This document shows, in pieces, positions 11,137 through 21,989 of a DNA stretch of 64,000 nt. Made by a program: the position numbers and the translations under genes. The stretch is taken from positions 129,001 to 193,000 of the forward strand of contig NC_135384.1 of NCBI RefSeq assembly GCF_049243985.1, given 5' to 3'. Positions within the stretch are counted from its first letter, which is position 1; every line of letters begins with the position of its first letter. This DNA is from Paroedura picta. Taxonomy: Eukaryota; Chordata; Lepidosauria; Squamata; Gekkonidae. The notes below the pieces were generated by a model, which was not told the DNA's origin, did no database searches, and worked only from the letters and a program-made list of their open reading frames with translations.

Positions 11137-14100
11137 ATGAAGTTGGAGAAGGCCCTCCCAGAGCCGCAGCTGGAGTTCACAGTTGCCACGGAGAAGGAGT
11201 TCGAAGAGATCCTGGCCATGTCCAAGGGCATCTATGGCGGTCTCGACTATCTCCCAAGCCGCTACCACTCCTGGATCCGTGAGCCCAACCGCACTGTGAT
11301 GTTGGCCAAGAAGAATGGAGCTGTGGTGAGCATCTGGGAGAATGGGGCCTTAAGCTCTGTTCTCTCCTCTGCTTCTCTACCCAAAGCTCTGTGGTGCCTG
11401 GGGACAGGCTGCCTGGTCTGCAGAAGGCTGGAGAGGGAGCCCACTTGGGATACTGCTGTGGAGTCCTGCACGAGGGAGGGAGGGAGGGAGGGAGGGAGGG
11501 AGAAGGGGGAGCCTTTTTCATGGAACCAAGTAGACCTGTAGCAGGCTTTGGCAGGACGCTTAGGTGTGCCACATGTCCAGCTGCTCTTGAGCACATCAGT
11601 GAAAAAGCTGTGCATGCACGTGACCAGCCAAGACATTCAGGACAGGACCTGGCTAGCTTGTGACTGTGGCCTTCAGGCACAGAAGGGATTCACTTCACCA
11701 TGGGCCTTTGGCTCTGGTGAATAATGCAAGTTTCATAGAATCACATCTCCCATCTAGAATCCAGCTGGGGCATCTAGAATCCAGGGACACAGCAAGGCCT
11801 GGGCTCCAGCCCAGAGCAAAGCTGCTTCCTGAGGCATGGACCGAGGATTTCAAATGTGCAATTTAAAAATTTGACTCTGGATCCCCCATCTTCTGCCACT
11901 TGGCCACACCCATTGTGTAGCAGAACATAGGCAGGAAGAAGGCTGACTGGTCCCAAGAGCAGGCGATCCCGTCTGAGTGGTTATGGGACTGCAAAACCGA
12001 CAAAGGAAGACAAGGAGTGTTCTTAGCCCAAGATTCTGCAAGGACGGACAGCTACTTTTTGTCCCAAACAAACACGCTCAACAGCCCTGCTGGATCAGAC
12101 CCAAGGCCCCTCAGGGCCAGCCTCCTGCTCACACAGTGCCCCACCAGTTGCTGCCTCGAGGAAGGCCACTTCCAGGTCAAACGAGTCCCTGGGTTCCAGC
12201 ACCAGCGCTTCTGGGACACGCCTCTTCATGCTCCATTTGCATTCCTTCCCTCCCTTGGCCAAGTCACTGGCTGTCAGAAGTGATCTGCACACACGGGGCT
12301 TGGATCCTGGGCCAGGGACTGCAGTGGAACAACATGCTTTTGGAACTGCACCCCCCCCTCCGCTGCCACCAATTGCTTGCTGGCATTGAGGGAGTGCTAC
12401 CACTGAGCGGACCAGCCGAGGAAGCACCAGACCTTTGTCAGCCTGGGAGGGGCCTACACAGAGGAGGCTGGCTGCTCATTTGGCAGGAGGGGTGCCTATA
12501 GGCAGGTGTCTCTTGGGTGTCACCCTGGGGCAAGCAGGAGGGAGGGGCGCTCCTGAGCTGGGAGCCCAGAGGATCTGTGGACTGAGGAGCCCCCCCTCCA
12601 TGCGCCATCTGCTGCAGAGGAATGCCAAGCCAAGTGGGATGGGGTGGAACAGGTTGCCTTCGGGTGCTTCATGCTGGTGTGGCACCTGGTTCTTGCCATG
12701 GAGGGGGAGGTGGGCATCTGGGAAGGTCTGTCTGGCACACTGGTGTGGAACCTTGGCCCTGGAGCTCAGCATGATGTTTGGTCTCCCCACTGGGGGGACA
12801 TGCAGGCTCTTCAAAAGGGTCCCCATCCAAGCCAAGCTCACCAGAATTAGAGGGAGTCACCAGCCTGCATGTGGCTACTTCCGTGGCGGAGTGTCCAGTC
12901 ATGGTCTGTTCAGGGGACCAGGCAGATAGGGGGCCCTGCCACATGAAACCCTTCTATGAAGGAACAGCATGGTTGTGGAAGAGGCGCTCAGTGGGGCAAG
13001 TCTGACGCTTGCCCACATCCCACTGCAGGAAGGCTTTGGGGGTTGGGCTTTCCTTGTCACTGCTACTGAGCCCTCTGGATTGGCAGGTGGGGCTTGCATG
13101 GAGGGAGGGGTCTTGGGATAGGCCAGGTCCTGACTCTCCTCCTGGGCTGGGGGGAAGAATCCAGCTGTCTTGGCTGCCCTCAGGAGGGAATAGAGGGACC
13201 CCATAGGCTATTGCCCCCCAGTGTGCCACATCCCACCACCCGTGCCCAACTCCAGTTCTGCCAGGTGGGGAGGGAGGGTTGGTTTTCCCTGAAATTCTGT
13301 GTTTCTGGCTTTACTCTGGGCTCTCTTTCTCTCTTTTTCCTCTGTGTTTTTCTTTCTGTCTCTCCTTTTTTTTTCTCTTTGAAAGAAAACAGTGGATTAA
13401 AACCCAATGATTTTTGCTGGATTTTATTCATGTAGGTGTGTGTGGGATCAGGTCCCGTCAAGGAAGGTGGCGGGGCTCCCGCGGAGGACCATGACGGGGC
13501 TGCTGGAGCGTGGATCCTAAATCCTTACAGTTCGGCCTCTGGACACAAGTTACCAAAATATATGTCTCCCTCTTTGTTTGTCTCTGCTCTTGAGACCTCG
13601 TAGCGTCAGGGGCCCCACGCAATGGTACTAGTATGACGCTTGCTCTGCACACTTTTGTTCTCTCTCACCGCGTTGTGCTCTTGTTTGTAACTGTTTTAAT
13701 CATGTAGTCTGACTTGCCTTGGAATGGTGGCACTTTGGCCCCATCCTCTTTGCCTCCCTACCCCCTCGCCCCCCCTACTTTGTTTAATTAATGCCACCAT
13801 TTCCCCCCCAACGGCAGCAAATGGCTCCCACTTGCAGGGGTACGCTAATGGGCCTTTGTCTGCTTTCTCCCCTCCCCCTCCCCCCAACCCACCACCAGAT
13901 TGGCCTCCAGTCTGTCTACCTTGTGGATGCTGGCGAGACGGTTCTGGTGGAGGGACTGCGTGTGGCCCCCTGGGAGCGTGGCAAGGGCGTGGCTGGCCTC
14001 TTGCAGCGCTTTTGCCTGGAAATGGTGAAGGAGAAGCATCCAGGGGTCAAGGTGTCACGCCTAACGAGAGATGATAAGCTGGGTCCCAAGGACTTCAAGA

Positions 14101-16294
14101 AGTACAGAGTCATTGCTAAGCAGGTATGCAACGGAGTGGGGAGGGGAGTATTCCAGCAAACAAAGGGGGCCAGGAAGGGGGTCAGGAAGCTCAGGTGCAG
14201 TGGTCTGGTGTGGGGGGAGAGAAGGGGCCACTTCTCAGCAGGTGGCCAAGCTGAGTCTGGGCGTTTCTGGAGAGGACTCGTGGGTGGGTAGGACTGCTGA
14301 AAAATTAAGGACTGCACCCCCCCCTCTCAGGTGAGGACTGGATTCACACTCAGGGGCACAGGCAGATGTTACTGGAGCTCTCTCCTGGGCCTCTTTGGCA
14401 GGGCCTGAGGTCAGCCTCTGATTTCAAGGCTGGCACAGGGATGTGCATCAGATGATTGGGGGGGACGGGACGGGACAGAAAGCAATTATGGCAGCCGAAG
14501 TGGGGGTAGGGATGGCGGTTCTCATGAATCTGCAGGGCTTCCAACTTTTGAAAAATTGTGTCTCCTTCCTGCCTTTCCCAATGGCGACACACAGAAGAGC
14601 ATCTTCCTGTTTGCCAGTGATGATGGCTGGGCAGTGAAGGGAAGTTCCCTCAGCCAGTCTGGCCCTTGCAGCCCCTTTGCCCTCTCCAGGGCATCACACG
14701 TGAACCTGTTGCATTTCTGAGTCAGACAAGGGGTGAGAGAAGCAACCCCTTCCTGGATCAAGCTGTGGGGCAGGCAGCCCAAGGAGCTGCGGGTCCTAGA
14801 GGGCTGTCTCTTTTGTGCATTTCCTCCCAGGAGTTACGAGTAACCCTCACCGGTTTGCCCTTCCCCCATTTCCCTCTCCAAACAACCCTGTGAGGTAGGT
14901 TTGCCAGAGAGAGAGAGAGGGGGGGGGGTTGTCCCAGGACTCCCAGCAAAGCCCTGAGCAGCAAGTTGGGCACTACTGTTTCATCAGAGTCAGCTGACAG
15001 GAAGAGGTGGGGCCAGAGTTATGTCCTTGTGGGTGAGGGTGACCAGAGCTATGGATGGGCCCCAAGAGAGGACAACAGGGACCAGCCCACCAAGGGGCAC
15101 TGAGGTGGATCGATCTCCTCTCTGCCCCTCAGGTGCTTGCAAGAGGGCCAGCCCACTGTGATGCCTTCCCAGGCAAAGCGGCCCCCAGCCCCTGTGTGGG
15201 TCCCACACACAGACCTGAGGGGCTCCCCTGAGTGTTGCAACCTCGGCAAGCCCAGCCAAGACATAGGATGGGGAAAGCTTGGCAGAGCCGCAGAGCCAGC
15301 CGCTGCCTGGCTCTTCTGTCTCAGAACTTTGACTTTCTTGTTGGGCCAGGGGAGGGGGGAGGGGTGTACGGGCTGCTGCTGCTGCTGCTGCTGCTGGGGT
15401 TTTGAGCCCCTGCCATCCCTGGCTAGGGTGCTTTGGCAGACTGGCTCGGCTCAAGACCAAATGCCTTCTGAGCTCTACTGAATGGGGGTGGGTGAGGGTG
15501 GTCTCTTTTTATTCCCCCAATACCCCTCTGAGGCAGGTGAGGTGGAGCGACCTGGACCTACTCTGAGGCTGTCTGCTCCACCAGCCTGAGCACTCCTACG
15601 TGGGGGAGGTTGTGCTTCTCCCCTGGCAGTGGCCTCCTCTGCTCCAGGAGAGGCTAGGAGTCAAAGAACTCAGAGGCACTGGCTCTTGCCTAGGGGAGCC
15701 TGCTCGATAGCCCCCCACCTGTCTCTCCTGCCCACTTAGGGGATCCTCCTCGTGCGCTTCAATGCCCAAGACCTGCTGTCTCGCCTTGACATCCTGGTGT
15801 TGGCCCTGGCAGAGAATGGCTTCTGCCCAGAGCCATCTGAGCTGCTCACAGCGGGCGAAGTGGCAGAAGTGGTTCTGCGAGAGTCTTTCTGCCGTGAAGT
15901 CCTTCCCAACCAGACGATCATCCAGGACTGGCAGCCCTTCAAAGCCATGGAAAGCAATCTGGGCCTCCTGCAGAAGAAAGAGCTCTGCTGGGTGGTGGAC
16001 ACCAAGTCCCGCCCTACGGTGGCCACCCTCAGCACTCGCCCCTTCTCCATCCCCCTGGGCAAAGACTGGTTCTATCTCAACATTGACGTCTTTGGCCACA
16101 CCTTGGCCCACATCAAGAGCCATCTGATCCACCACCTCCGCCTGCAGGTGCCGGGCCTCGAGGGCAACGTGATGTGCCAGCTCTTCCTGGATCCGGCCCT
16201 CTGGCTTGACATGGCGGAGTTCTGCCAGGGGGCCCTGGGCCTGGAGCTGGCCAAGGACTACACAGAGCAGTACCTCCTTGAATCTGACATCTAG
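11137..16294 (+). CDS. NAT16: N-acetyltransferase 16 (three coding exons)
   Basis: The coding exons are 11137-11325, 13899-14123 and 15740-16294, all joined in phase 0 (donors GTG|GTGAGC and CAG|GTATGC; acceptors CACCAG|ATT and ACTTAG|GGG). The product is 322 aa; the human protein, about 369, has a longer N-terminus. The GNAT fold lies in the first half. Motif A, EGLRVAPWERGKGVAGLLQ, contains the acetyl-CoA binding pattern R90-G-K-G-V-A95. Other family landmarks are EFEEILAMSKGIYGGLDYLP near the start, IIQDWQPF in the last exon and the C-terminus YTEQYLLESDI. Human NAT16 is described as a probable histidine N-acetyltransferase-like protein; its substrate here is not shown by the sequence. The ATG was chosen as the first in-frame Met after a plausible acceptor (11114). 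Confidence 0.95.
11472..11502. repeat. (GGGA)n microsatellite
   Basis: About seven tandem units inside the first NAT16 intron after the start codon. Confidence 0.9.
12058..12185 (-). mobile_element. LINE 3' fragment (CR1-like), minus
   Basis: The text CAGCCCTGCTGGATCAGACC followed by CTCACACAGTGCCCCACCAG is the reversed 3' end of the squamate LINE also seen at 50960-52115 and 53497-53840. It is 5'-truncated and diverged. Confidence 0.6.
13310..13437 (+). other. Strong polypyrimidine tract and possible unused or alternative exon in NAT16 intron
   Basis: A long C/T tract (about 13310-13380) leads to GAAAGAAAACAG|TGG, and GTAG|GTGTGT follows about 45 bases later. This could be a cassette exon, but nothing in the human protein calls for it. 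Confidence 0.25.
14124..15739 (+). other. NAT16 intron between coding exons 2 and 3
   Basis: It contains a trinucleotide repeat, (GCT)n, at 15372-15397 and an SINE-like end near 14885. No gene is seen. Confidence 0.7.
15372..15397. repeat. (GCT)n microsatellite
   Basis: Eight GCT units in the last NAT16 intron. Confidence 0.9.
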
Positions 16295-17749
16295 CTCAGG
16301 GCAGCAGGAGGGAGGGGGCCCCAGGGGAGACTTCCCCCTCCTTCCCAGCCCTCCCCCACCCCCCGCACCCAAGCACTTTGTTAGCCTCTTAAGATGTGAT
16401 CCCGGGAATCTGAGTCTGTGGCTCCCCTTTCCACCTTGCCACCTTGGAGAGAAGAGACCTTCCTGCTCCCCTTCTCTCTCCTCCCCCCCACCCGGTGCCT
16501 CTGCATGGGTTGTTGCTGACTATGGGGCATCTGGAGGGGGGGGGCAACCACAGAGCCAGAGGGACGACACTGCTGAAAGGCAGAGTGTGGGTGGCCAGTC
16601 GCTAGAGACAGCAATCTCCGTCAGACAGCCCAGCTGATGGGTGGCCAGAGGATGCAGCTGGGCCTCTCTCCAGCTGTGCGTCATTTCACTGCTGTACAGC
16701 AAGCCCCACCAGCTGGAGGTCAGCCTGTGGAGGGCAGTGCCTGAGTAGCTTGTGGCCCCAGTAGGTGAGCTGGCATGGGCCCCAGTGTGGTGCTCAGCAG
16801 AGCCCCGCACTTTCTTTCTCCTTGGCAATCAATTCAGGGGTTTCCAGCCAGCTAGGAGTGCACAGTGACTCTCCCCCACCGGTTCTCATCCTCCCCACCC
16901 TCAGCAGCCCAAGAGCCCCTGCTGCTGGGCTTGCTGGCTTCGAAGCTTCAGCCCAGAGCCCGGGCCGGGGACTCGTTCAGCTCTAGAAGGAAGCTTCTCT
17001 GGGCTTCTCTGGGCACCGAGCTATGAAACTGTGCTCTGCATTGACATCCCCAGGCACATACCTGTGGAAAGGGCCTGGGCAGGCGAGGAAGGGCTATGTG
17101 ACAGGTGCACAAGAGCTGACATTGGGAGAGAACCCCTCCCCCTGCATATGGCAGCAGCCATGGGAGCTTAGCAACCAGGCTGACGCACTGGGTGGAACCT
17201 AGCAACGGTTGACGTGGCTACGGAAGGGAGGGCGGTGATGACTGATGGACCAGCCAAGGTCATGGCAACCTCTATCGCCTGCAGAAGGAATGCTGTGGGG
17301 CGCAGCCACCCCCTTGTTTCTTCTCTCCCCCCCCCTCCACCGCCAGTTCCAGTGGGCCACTTCCCTCTTCCTCTTGTGCAGCTTTCAGACTGACTAATGT
17401 GCAATATTAGAGTCTTGTAAATGGAGATATATTTATAAGTAGATTGCCTGCAAGCAGTACTTTGATCCTCCTCAGCGTGTGAGCTCCGTCCAGCCCCCCT
17501 CCAGAGCAACTTCTGTTTGACAGAGGAGCCCATGACACTGCCCCTCTATTCCCGCCCCCCCTTGTGAGTAGGGTGGGGTGTGAAAATGGGGGGGAAGGGG
17601 GGTTGTATAAGCCCGTGATCCCATGGCAGGAGGGGCCTGGGGGCTACTTGCCTTCCCCTTTCCCACTGGGGCATGCCCACTCTCTGGGGCAGGACCCCAT
17701 CCTGTTGCTATCTGGTCCTCCAGAACCTCCTCACCCTCATCGCAATAAA
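16295..17749 (+). other. NAT16: NAT16 3' UTR
   Basis: No gene is seen between the stop and the first good poly(A) signal, so this is taken as about 1.45 kb of 3' UTR. It includes an AT-rich patch near 17420 (GATATATTTATAAG). Confidence 0.6.
17744..17749 (+). terminator. Poly(A) signal, probably of NAT16
   Basis: AATAAA is followed by a GT-rich stretch (CCGTGTTGGTACAGTCTGCG), as expected of a cleavage region. Confidence 0.7.
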
Positions 17750-17769
17750 GCTTGGCCGTGTTGGTACAG

Positions 17770-18529
17770 TCTGCGTTTCATTTCTGCCCTGGGCTCTCAT
17801 GATGCTTGGCAGGGAAGTGGGGCCAAAGGCCCGCCTCACAGGGGACCAGTTCAGTGGGGCAAGAGGAGGAAGCAGAGGCTCACTATTGGCAGTTCCTGCT
17901 GCATAAGGAGTTTTAGAGCAGGTGGGCGGTCAGCCAGCGCTCTGCTCTGCTGCAGTCGGAGGCACACCACACCCCCAGGAGGAGGAGGAGGAAGAAGAGA
18001 AGAAGAAGAATTCAGTGGGGGGAGGAGTCCATGCCAAGAGGAGCTAGGGCCCACCTAAGACCCTTTACTCTCTTGAAAGCTCATGCACCCCCCCACCCCC
18101 ACCCCAGCCTTTCTGGCCTCTGCAGGACTCTCCTCCACCTCCATGGTAAGTATCTTGGTGAACTCCATGTGTGTTCTTCCTCCCCTCCTGAGCTGCAGGG
18201 CCTGGGAGAGTGAGAGAAAATTTAGCAAAATTCTGCTAGGCAATTTCAAAATGAAAAAAAAAAATCCCCCTCACTCTCTAAACTTTGGAAGAGTAAAGGG
18301 GTGATTTTAACCTACTTGTTACTCTTCATTTGAACACAAACCTGCCTCCAGTGCCAGCTCCTCAGCCAAGATGGCCATTTGAAGGGAGGAAGGGTCTTTC
18401 TCCCCTGAGGAGCTGTGGGTGGGGTAGGGTCTGAATCCTTTGCTTGGGGGCATGGAGGACAGTTGCCGTTTCTCTGCAAAGCAGCAAGTCAAGAGCTCTG
18501 GAGACCCGGGGAGGCAGCCGGGCATTGTC
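17770..18529. other. Intergenic; no gene seen
   Basis: It contains a purine-rich AGG/AGA tract near 17978-18010. Confidence 0.5.
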
Positions 18530-19080
18530 TGTCTCCTCCATCCGACGCGCACGGGTTTTGCAGCCATTTCCACGCCGGAGTCAAAAAGCACTCAGGAGCA
18601 TCTCAGGAGATAGACCGGATTGCTTCCTTCCGCTTTGCAGAACTGGCAGGAAGCTTGCAAGGGCTGAAGGGACAGGCTAGGCCCCGGCCCCGTTGAGCCC
18701 CAGCTGTGCTGCATGGAGGCAACCGGAGGAACAGGAGGAAGCCCCCAGGGGGACATCCGTTGCGCGCGCCTTCCCTCTCCGCTCTTCTAGCGATCTACTG
18801 CCCCCCCTCGCGTGCTAGCGGCCACAAGATGGCAGCACCGAGACGACTCCTTCGGACCGGTCCTTCAGCCGCGTATCGGGGGGGGGGGGGCGGCTTGGAG
18901 AGTGGGCTGCGGTCCGCCCCTCCTGGCGGCCGCGAGAGTTTCCTGGCGGCGGAGGGAGGGGGAGGTCTATCCGTTCGGAGTTACGCGGTTGCTCCCTCCC
19001 AAGGAGATCCCTGGCGCCGGAAGGGAGGGCATGCAAGGCGCAGCCAGCAGCTGGGGCCTTCCGCCTACCTCTGGCACTGG
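18530..19080. promoter_or_regulatory. Unassigned CpG island with YY1-like motif
   Basis: CpG is dense from about 18540. CCACAAGATGGCAGC at 18822-18836 matches the YY1 element often found at or just after start sites of TATA-less promoters. No protein gene follows on either strand before repeats begin at 19.2 kb. It could serve a non-coding transcript or act as an enhancer. Confidence 0.4.
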
Positions 19081-19231
19081 GGTAGGACATGCAGGGTCAG
19101 ACCGAGGGAGGTCCATCCAATCCAGCAGCTTCACTTGAGGGGCAGTCAGACAGAGGCCCCCAAAGGTCGCCTGAGGCGACAGAAACAAGGCAAGAGGCAT
19201 TCCGAGGGGGCTGGCTACCCCCCCCCCCCAC

Positions 19232-19298
19232 TGAGCAACCCTGGACTTGTTTGATGGTCTCCCATCCAAGTAGGAACCAGGGCCGACCCTACTTTTGC
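19232..19298 (-). mobile_element. 5S rRNA-derived SINE fragment
   Basis: The minus strand reads AGGGTCGGCCCTGGTTCCTA then CTTGGATGGGAGACC, matching the 5S rRNA internal promoter region including box C. Squamates have 5S-derived SINEs. The copy is partial, is followed directly by a CR1 tail, and is not a 5S gene. Confidence 0.7.
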
Positions 19299-19388
19299 TT
19301 TAGGATGCTTAGGGCTGATCCTGCATTGAGCAGGGGGTTGGACTAGATGGCCTGTATGGCCCCTTCCAACTCTATGATTCTATGATTC
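19299..19388 (+). mobile_element. CR1 LINE 3' tail
   Basis: It reads GGGGGTTGGACTAGATGGCC and ends in CTATGATTCTATGATTC, the CR1 3' end with its 8-base repeat. It is strongly 5'-truncated. The insert at 40451-40544 is nearly identical. Confidence 0.85.
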
Positions 19389-19780
19389 CAGTATTTAGGT
19401 GCAACCTCCTTTCCCATAATTTGGACCCATGGCTCCTAGTCCTTGACTCTGAAGTCTCAGGAAACAAGCTGCCCCCCCCTTCAACATATCTACCTTTTAT
19501 GGGGTCAAGACAAGGCATCCTGTTCCCTAACCCTAACCCCTTGCCCACCTCTTCTCCAAGCGACACAGACACAACTCTCTCTGCCTTTCCTGGTTGGGCC
19601 TGAATGCCAACCCCTTGGTCAGCCTAGCTGCCCTTCTGTGAATGCATTGTGATCTCAAGTTGTCTCTCGTCAGGTGGTTTGTTTCAAGCAAGTTATTTTG
19701 CCTGCGCTGAATTTCTTGCCCATCAGCTTCATTGACTGCCCACATTGACTGCCCACAAACCTTGCCTCAACTCCAGGCAT
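19389..19780 (-). mobile_element. Diverged LINE fragment (CR1-like), minus
   Basis: The phrases CCCATGGCTCCTAGTCCTTG, CTTCAACATATC and TTGCCCATCAGCTTCATTG are landmarks of the reversed 3' half of squamate CR1-like LINEs. It is old and eroded. It also holds CCCTAACCCTAACCCC near 19527, which is too short to be a telomere relic. Confidence 0.5.
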
Positions 19781-20089
19781 AATATTATTAATGTGAAAAT
19801 ATGCACTCATTACCCACTGTTTTCTGGACACCATTTAGTGCCCTGGTTCTGATCATGAAGGCCCTGAAGGACATGGGGTTAGGGTACTGGCAGGGCCACC
19901 TCCTCCCATGCAATCCACCCCACTAGTTAAGACCTGCCTTTCAAACTCTGTTCTCTGTGCCCCTGTCCTTAGGTGAGTGGCAAGTAAAGACAGGTCATTG
20001 GTGGTGGAGCCCCCTCCAATCTCCCTATTGAAGCCCACCTGGAACCTGCTTAAAGCTTCTTCTCTTTGTCCAGGTCCTGAGAGTCAGCT

Positions 20090-20342
20090 TGGTGTAGTGA
20101 TGAGGAGTGCCGATTTCTAATCCGGTGAGCAGGGTTTGATTCCCCGCTCCTCCTTCTGATGCAGCCAGCTGGGTGACTTGATAAAGCTGTTCTGACCAAG
20201 CAGTAATATCAGGGCTCTCTCAGCCCCACCTACCTCACAGGGTGTCTGTTGGGGGGAGAGGAAAGGGAAGGTGGTTGTAAGCCGCTTTGATACTCCTTTA
20301 GGTAGAGAAAAGCAGCATATAAGAACCAACTCTTCTTCTTCT
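20090..20342 (+). mobile_element. tRNA-derived SINE, copy 1
   Basis: The 5' part has an A box (TTGGTGTAGTGATGAGGAGTG) and a B box (GGTTTGATTCC). The body reads TGATAAAGCTGTTCTGACC and CCTACCTCACAGGGTGTCTG. The tail is a (TTC)n run. Relatives lie at 48868-49121 (minus) and 63502-63690. Confidence 0.8.
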
Positions 20343-21085
20343 CTTCCATCCCACCCTCCTTTTTGTTGTCCTCCTCCTGAGGCCCCGAAGTCCCAGAAGT
20401 CTTCTGCACAGGACAGAAGCTCCTGCACTTGCACCTCCTTTCCTAGGGTGGCTTCCTTGAAGCCTCTCCCTTGAAGCCCTGAACACCCATCCTCGACTCA
20501 GGAGAATTGGCAGTAGCCATAGAGGCCTTTTGCACCTGTTGCAATTCACTGTTCAGAGGAAAGGAGAGCAGGGTTGCCAAGTGCCTTCCCTGTGGTTCGC
20601 TGTCTCCTCCCTCCAGAGGGGAAGTGCCTTTCATTGCCTGCCTGCAAGGTTAGGCACCAGCTACCAACTCCATCCAGGCAGAACAAGGCAGGTGATCACT
20701 CTCCTCTGTGGGATCCTCTGCTCTCAGGGAAACAGCCCCCCCCCCAAATGACTCTTTCTGCCCAGTGCACAGAAACAGTGTTTGGAGGCTTCTGTACTCC
20801 TCATTGGGCCACCATGGGACATCTCCAGGAAGGACCACTCACAACATTCCTGCAGAGGCCAGCACAGCAAGGGAGGCACACATGCACAGAGAGATCCTGA
20901 GTATCATGCACTGGACATGTGTGACCCAGAAAGGGTTGGGTTCTGTGTGGTGCAAGTTCTGGCATGATGGACCATTGTGAGAGAGAACCTGATTCAAATC
21001 CCTCTTTAAAAACTCCCCAAGTGACATTGGGCCTCTCACCATCCCAGCCAACTCTGCCTCACAAGAGGGTTGTGCCGATTAACTG
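20343..21085. other. Intergenic; no gene seen
   Basis: Nothing recognisable apart from a poly(C) run near 20738. Confidence 0.5.
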
Positions 21086-21181
21086 GAATCATAGAATCAT
21101 AGAATCATAGTGCTGGAAGGGGCCATACAGGCTATCTAGTCAAACCCCCTGCTCAACACAGGAAGCAGGAAGAATGCTCCT
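21086..21181 (-). mobile_element. CR1 LINE 3' tail, minus
   Basis: It begins with ATCATAGAATCATAGAATC and continues GGAAGGGGCCATACAGG, the reverse of the CR1 end seen at 19299-19388. Confidence 0.85.
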
Positions 21182-21989
21182 AGGCCCCTTTTAGTGTCAA
21201 AGGAGGGCTGGAAATCAAATCTCATTTTATTGTATTATTTTTTAAACTTTTATTCTGCTGTATCTCACCACACTCATGGCAGATCACAGTATTATTAATA
21301 TAATACAAAATACAAATAAATCTATATTAAAATTTCCAACAAAATTACACTCTGATATTGCTCAGAAGATTTCTATTGTGGCAGGTGCAGCCAGAGAGGT
21401 CAGTGAGATCAGCCCTCTGCTAGAACTCTGTCTTGCAAGCCCAGTGGACCCCTGCAGGCTCAAAGGGGCTTGGGCCACCTGGGAGGCATTTCAGACCCTG
21501 GGTGTGCATGCAGGGGTGGGCAGGAGGGTACCAGGGTCTAGAAGAGAGCCGCAGACTGCTTGTGTATGGAAGGCCCAGGATTGTCTCCTCAGGGTTGTCA
21601 TAGGTGCGGGCTGAGTGCCTTGCAGTGTGTGTGTGTGTGTGGGGGGGTTGCTGTTGTGAAGATAGAGGAGAGGAGAAGGAGGCCAGCTGCATTGTGGGGG
21701 GGAGGGGGCTCTCTGCCTGGCCTCTCGACAGGTTTGGGTGCCAGCAGGACATGGATGTTGCTCCCTGAGTGACTTCAGTGGCCAGTGGACCTTCTTGTAG
21801 GACAAAGATGCTGGGGTGGGGGGTTTCAGGCTCCTAGGCTTCAGGACCAGTCTCGGGGGGCATGGGATCTCAGATGGTAGACGAAAGTGGTGGGAATGCG
21901 TGTCTGGGCAAAAGGCCCACTGTAGCTTCCCGCAGCTGCTCAGGACCCTGCCCCAGACCTCATTGCTTAGCCCGCAGGTAACCCCACAG
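21182..21989. other. Intergenic; no gene seen
   Basis: AT-rich DNA at 21215-21350, probably an old LINE-related piece. A short (GT)n tract lies near 21627-21641. Confidence 0.45.

Larger units (their letters stand above)
11326..13898 (+). other. NAT16 intron between coding exons 1 and 2
   Basis: It contains a GGGA tract at 11472-11502, a LINE fragment at 12058-12185 and a candidate cassette exon near 13386-13436. No other gene is seen. Confidence 0.7.

Noticed and set aside
19232-19298. 5S rRNA gene
   Set aside because: Only the internal part matches and it is diverged; it is a SINE fragment.
19527-19542. Telomere-like CCCTAACCCTAACCCC (another near 26697)
   Set aside because: Only about two units each, inside repeat-rich DNA; not enough for an interstitial telomere relic.
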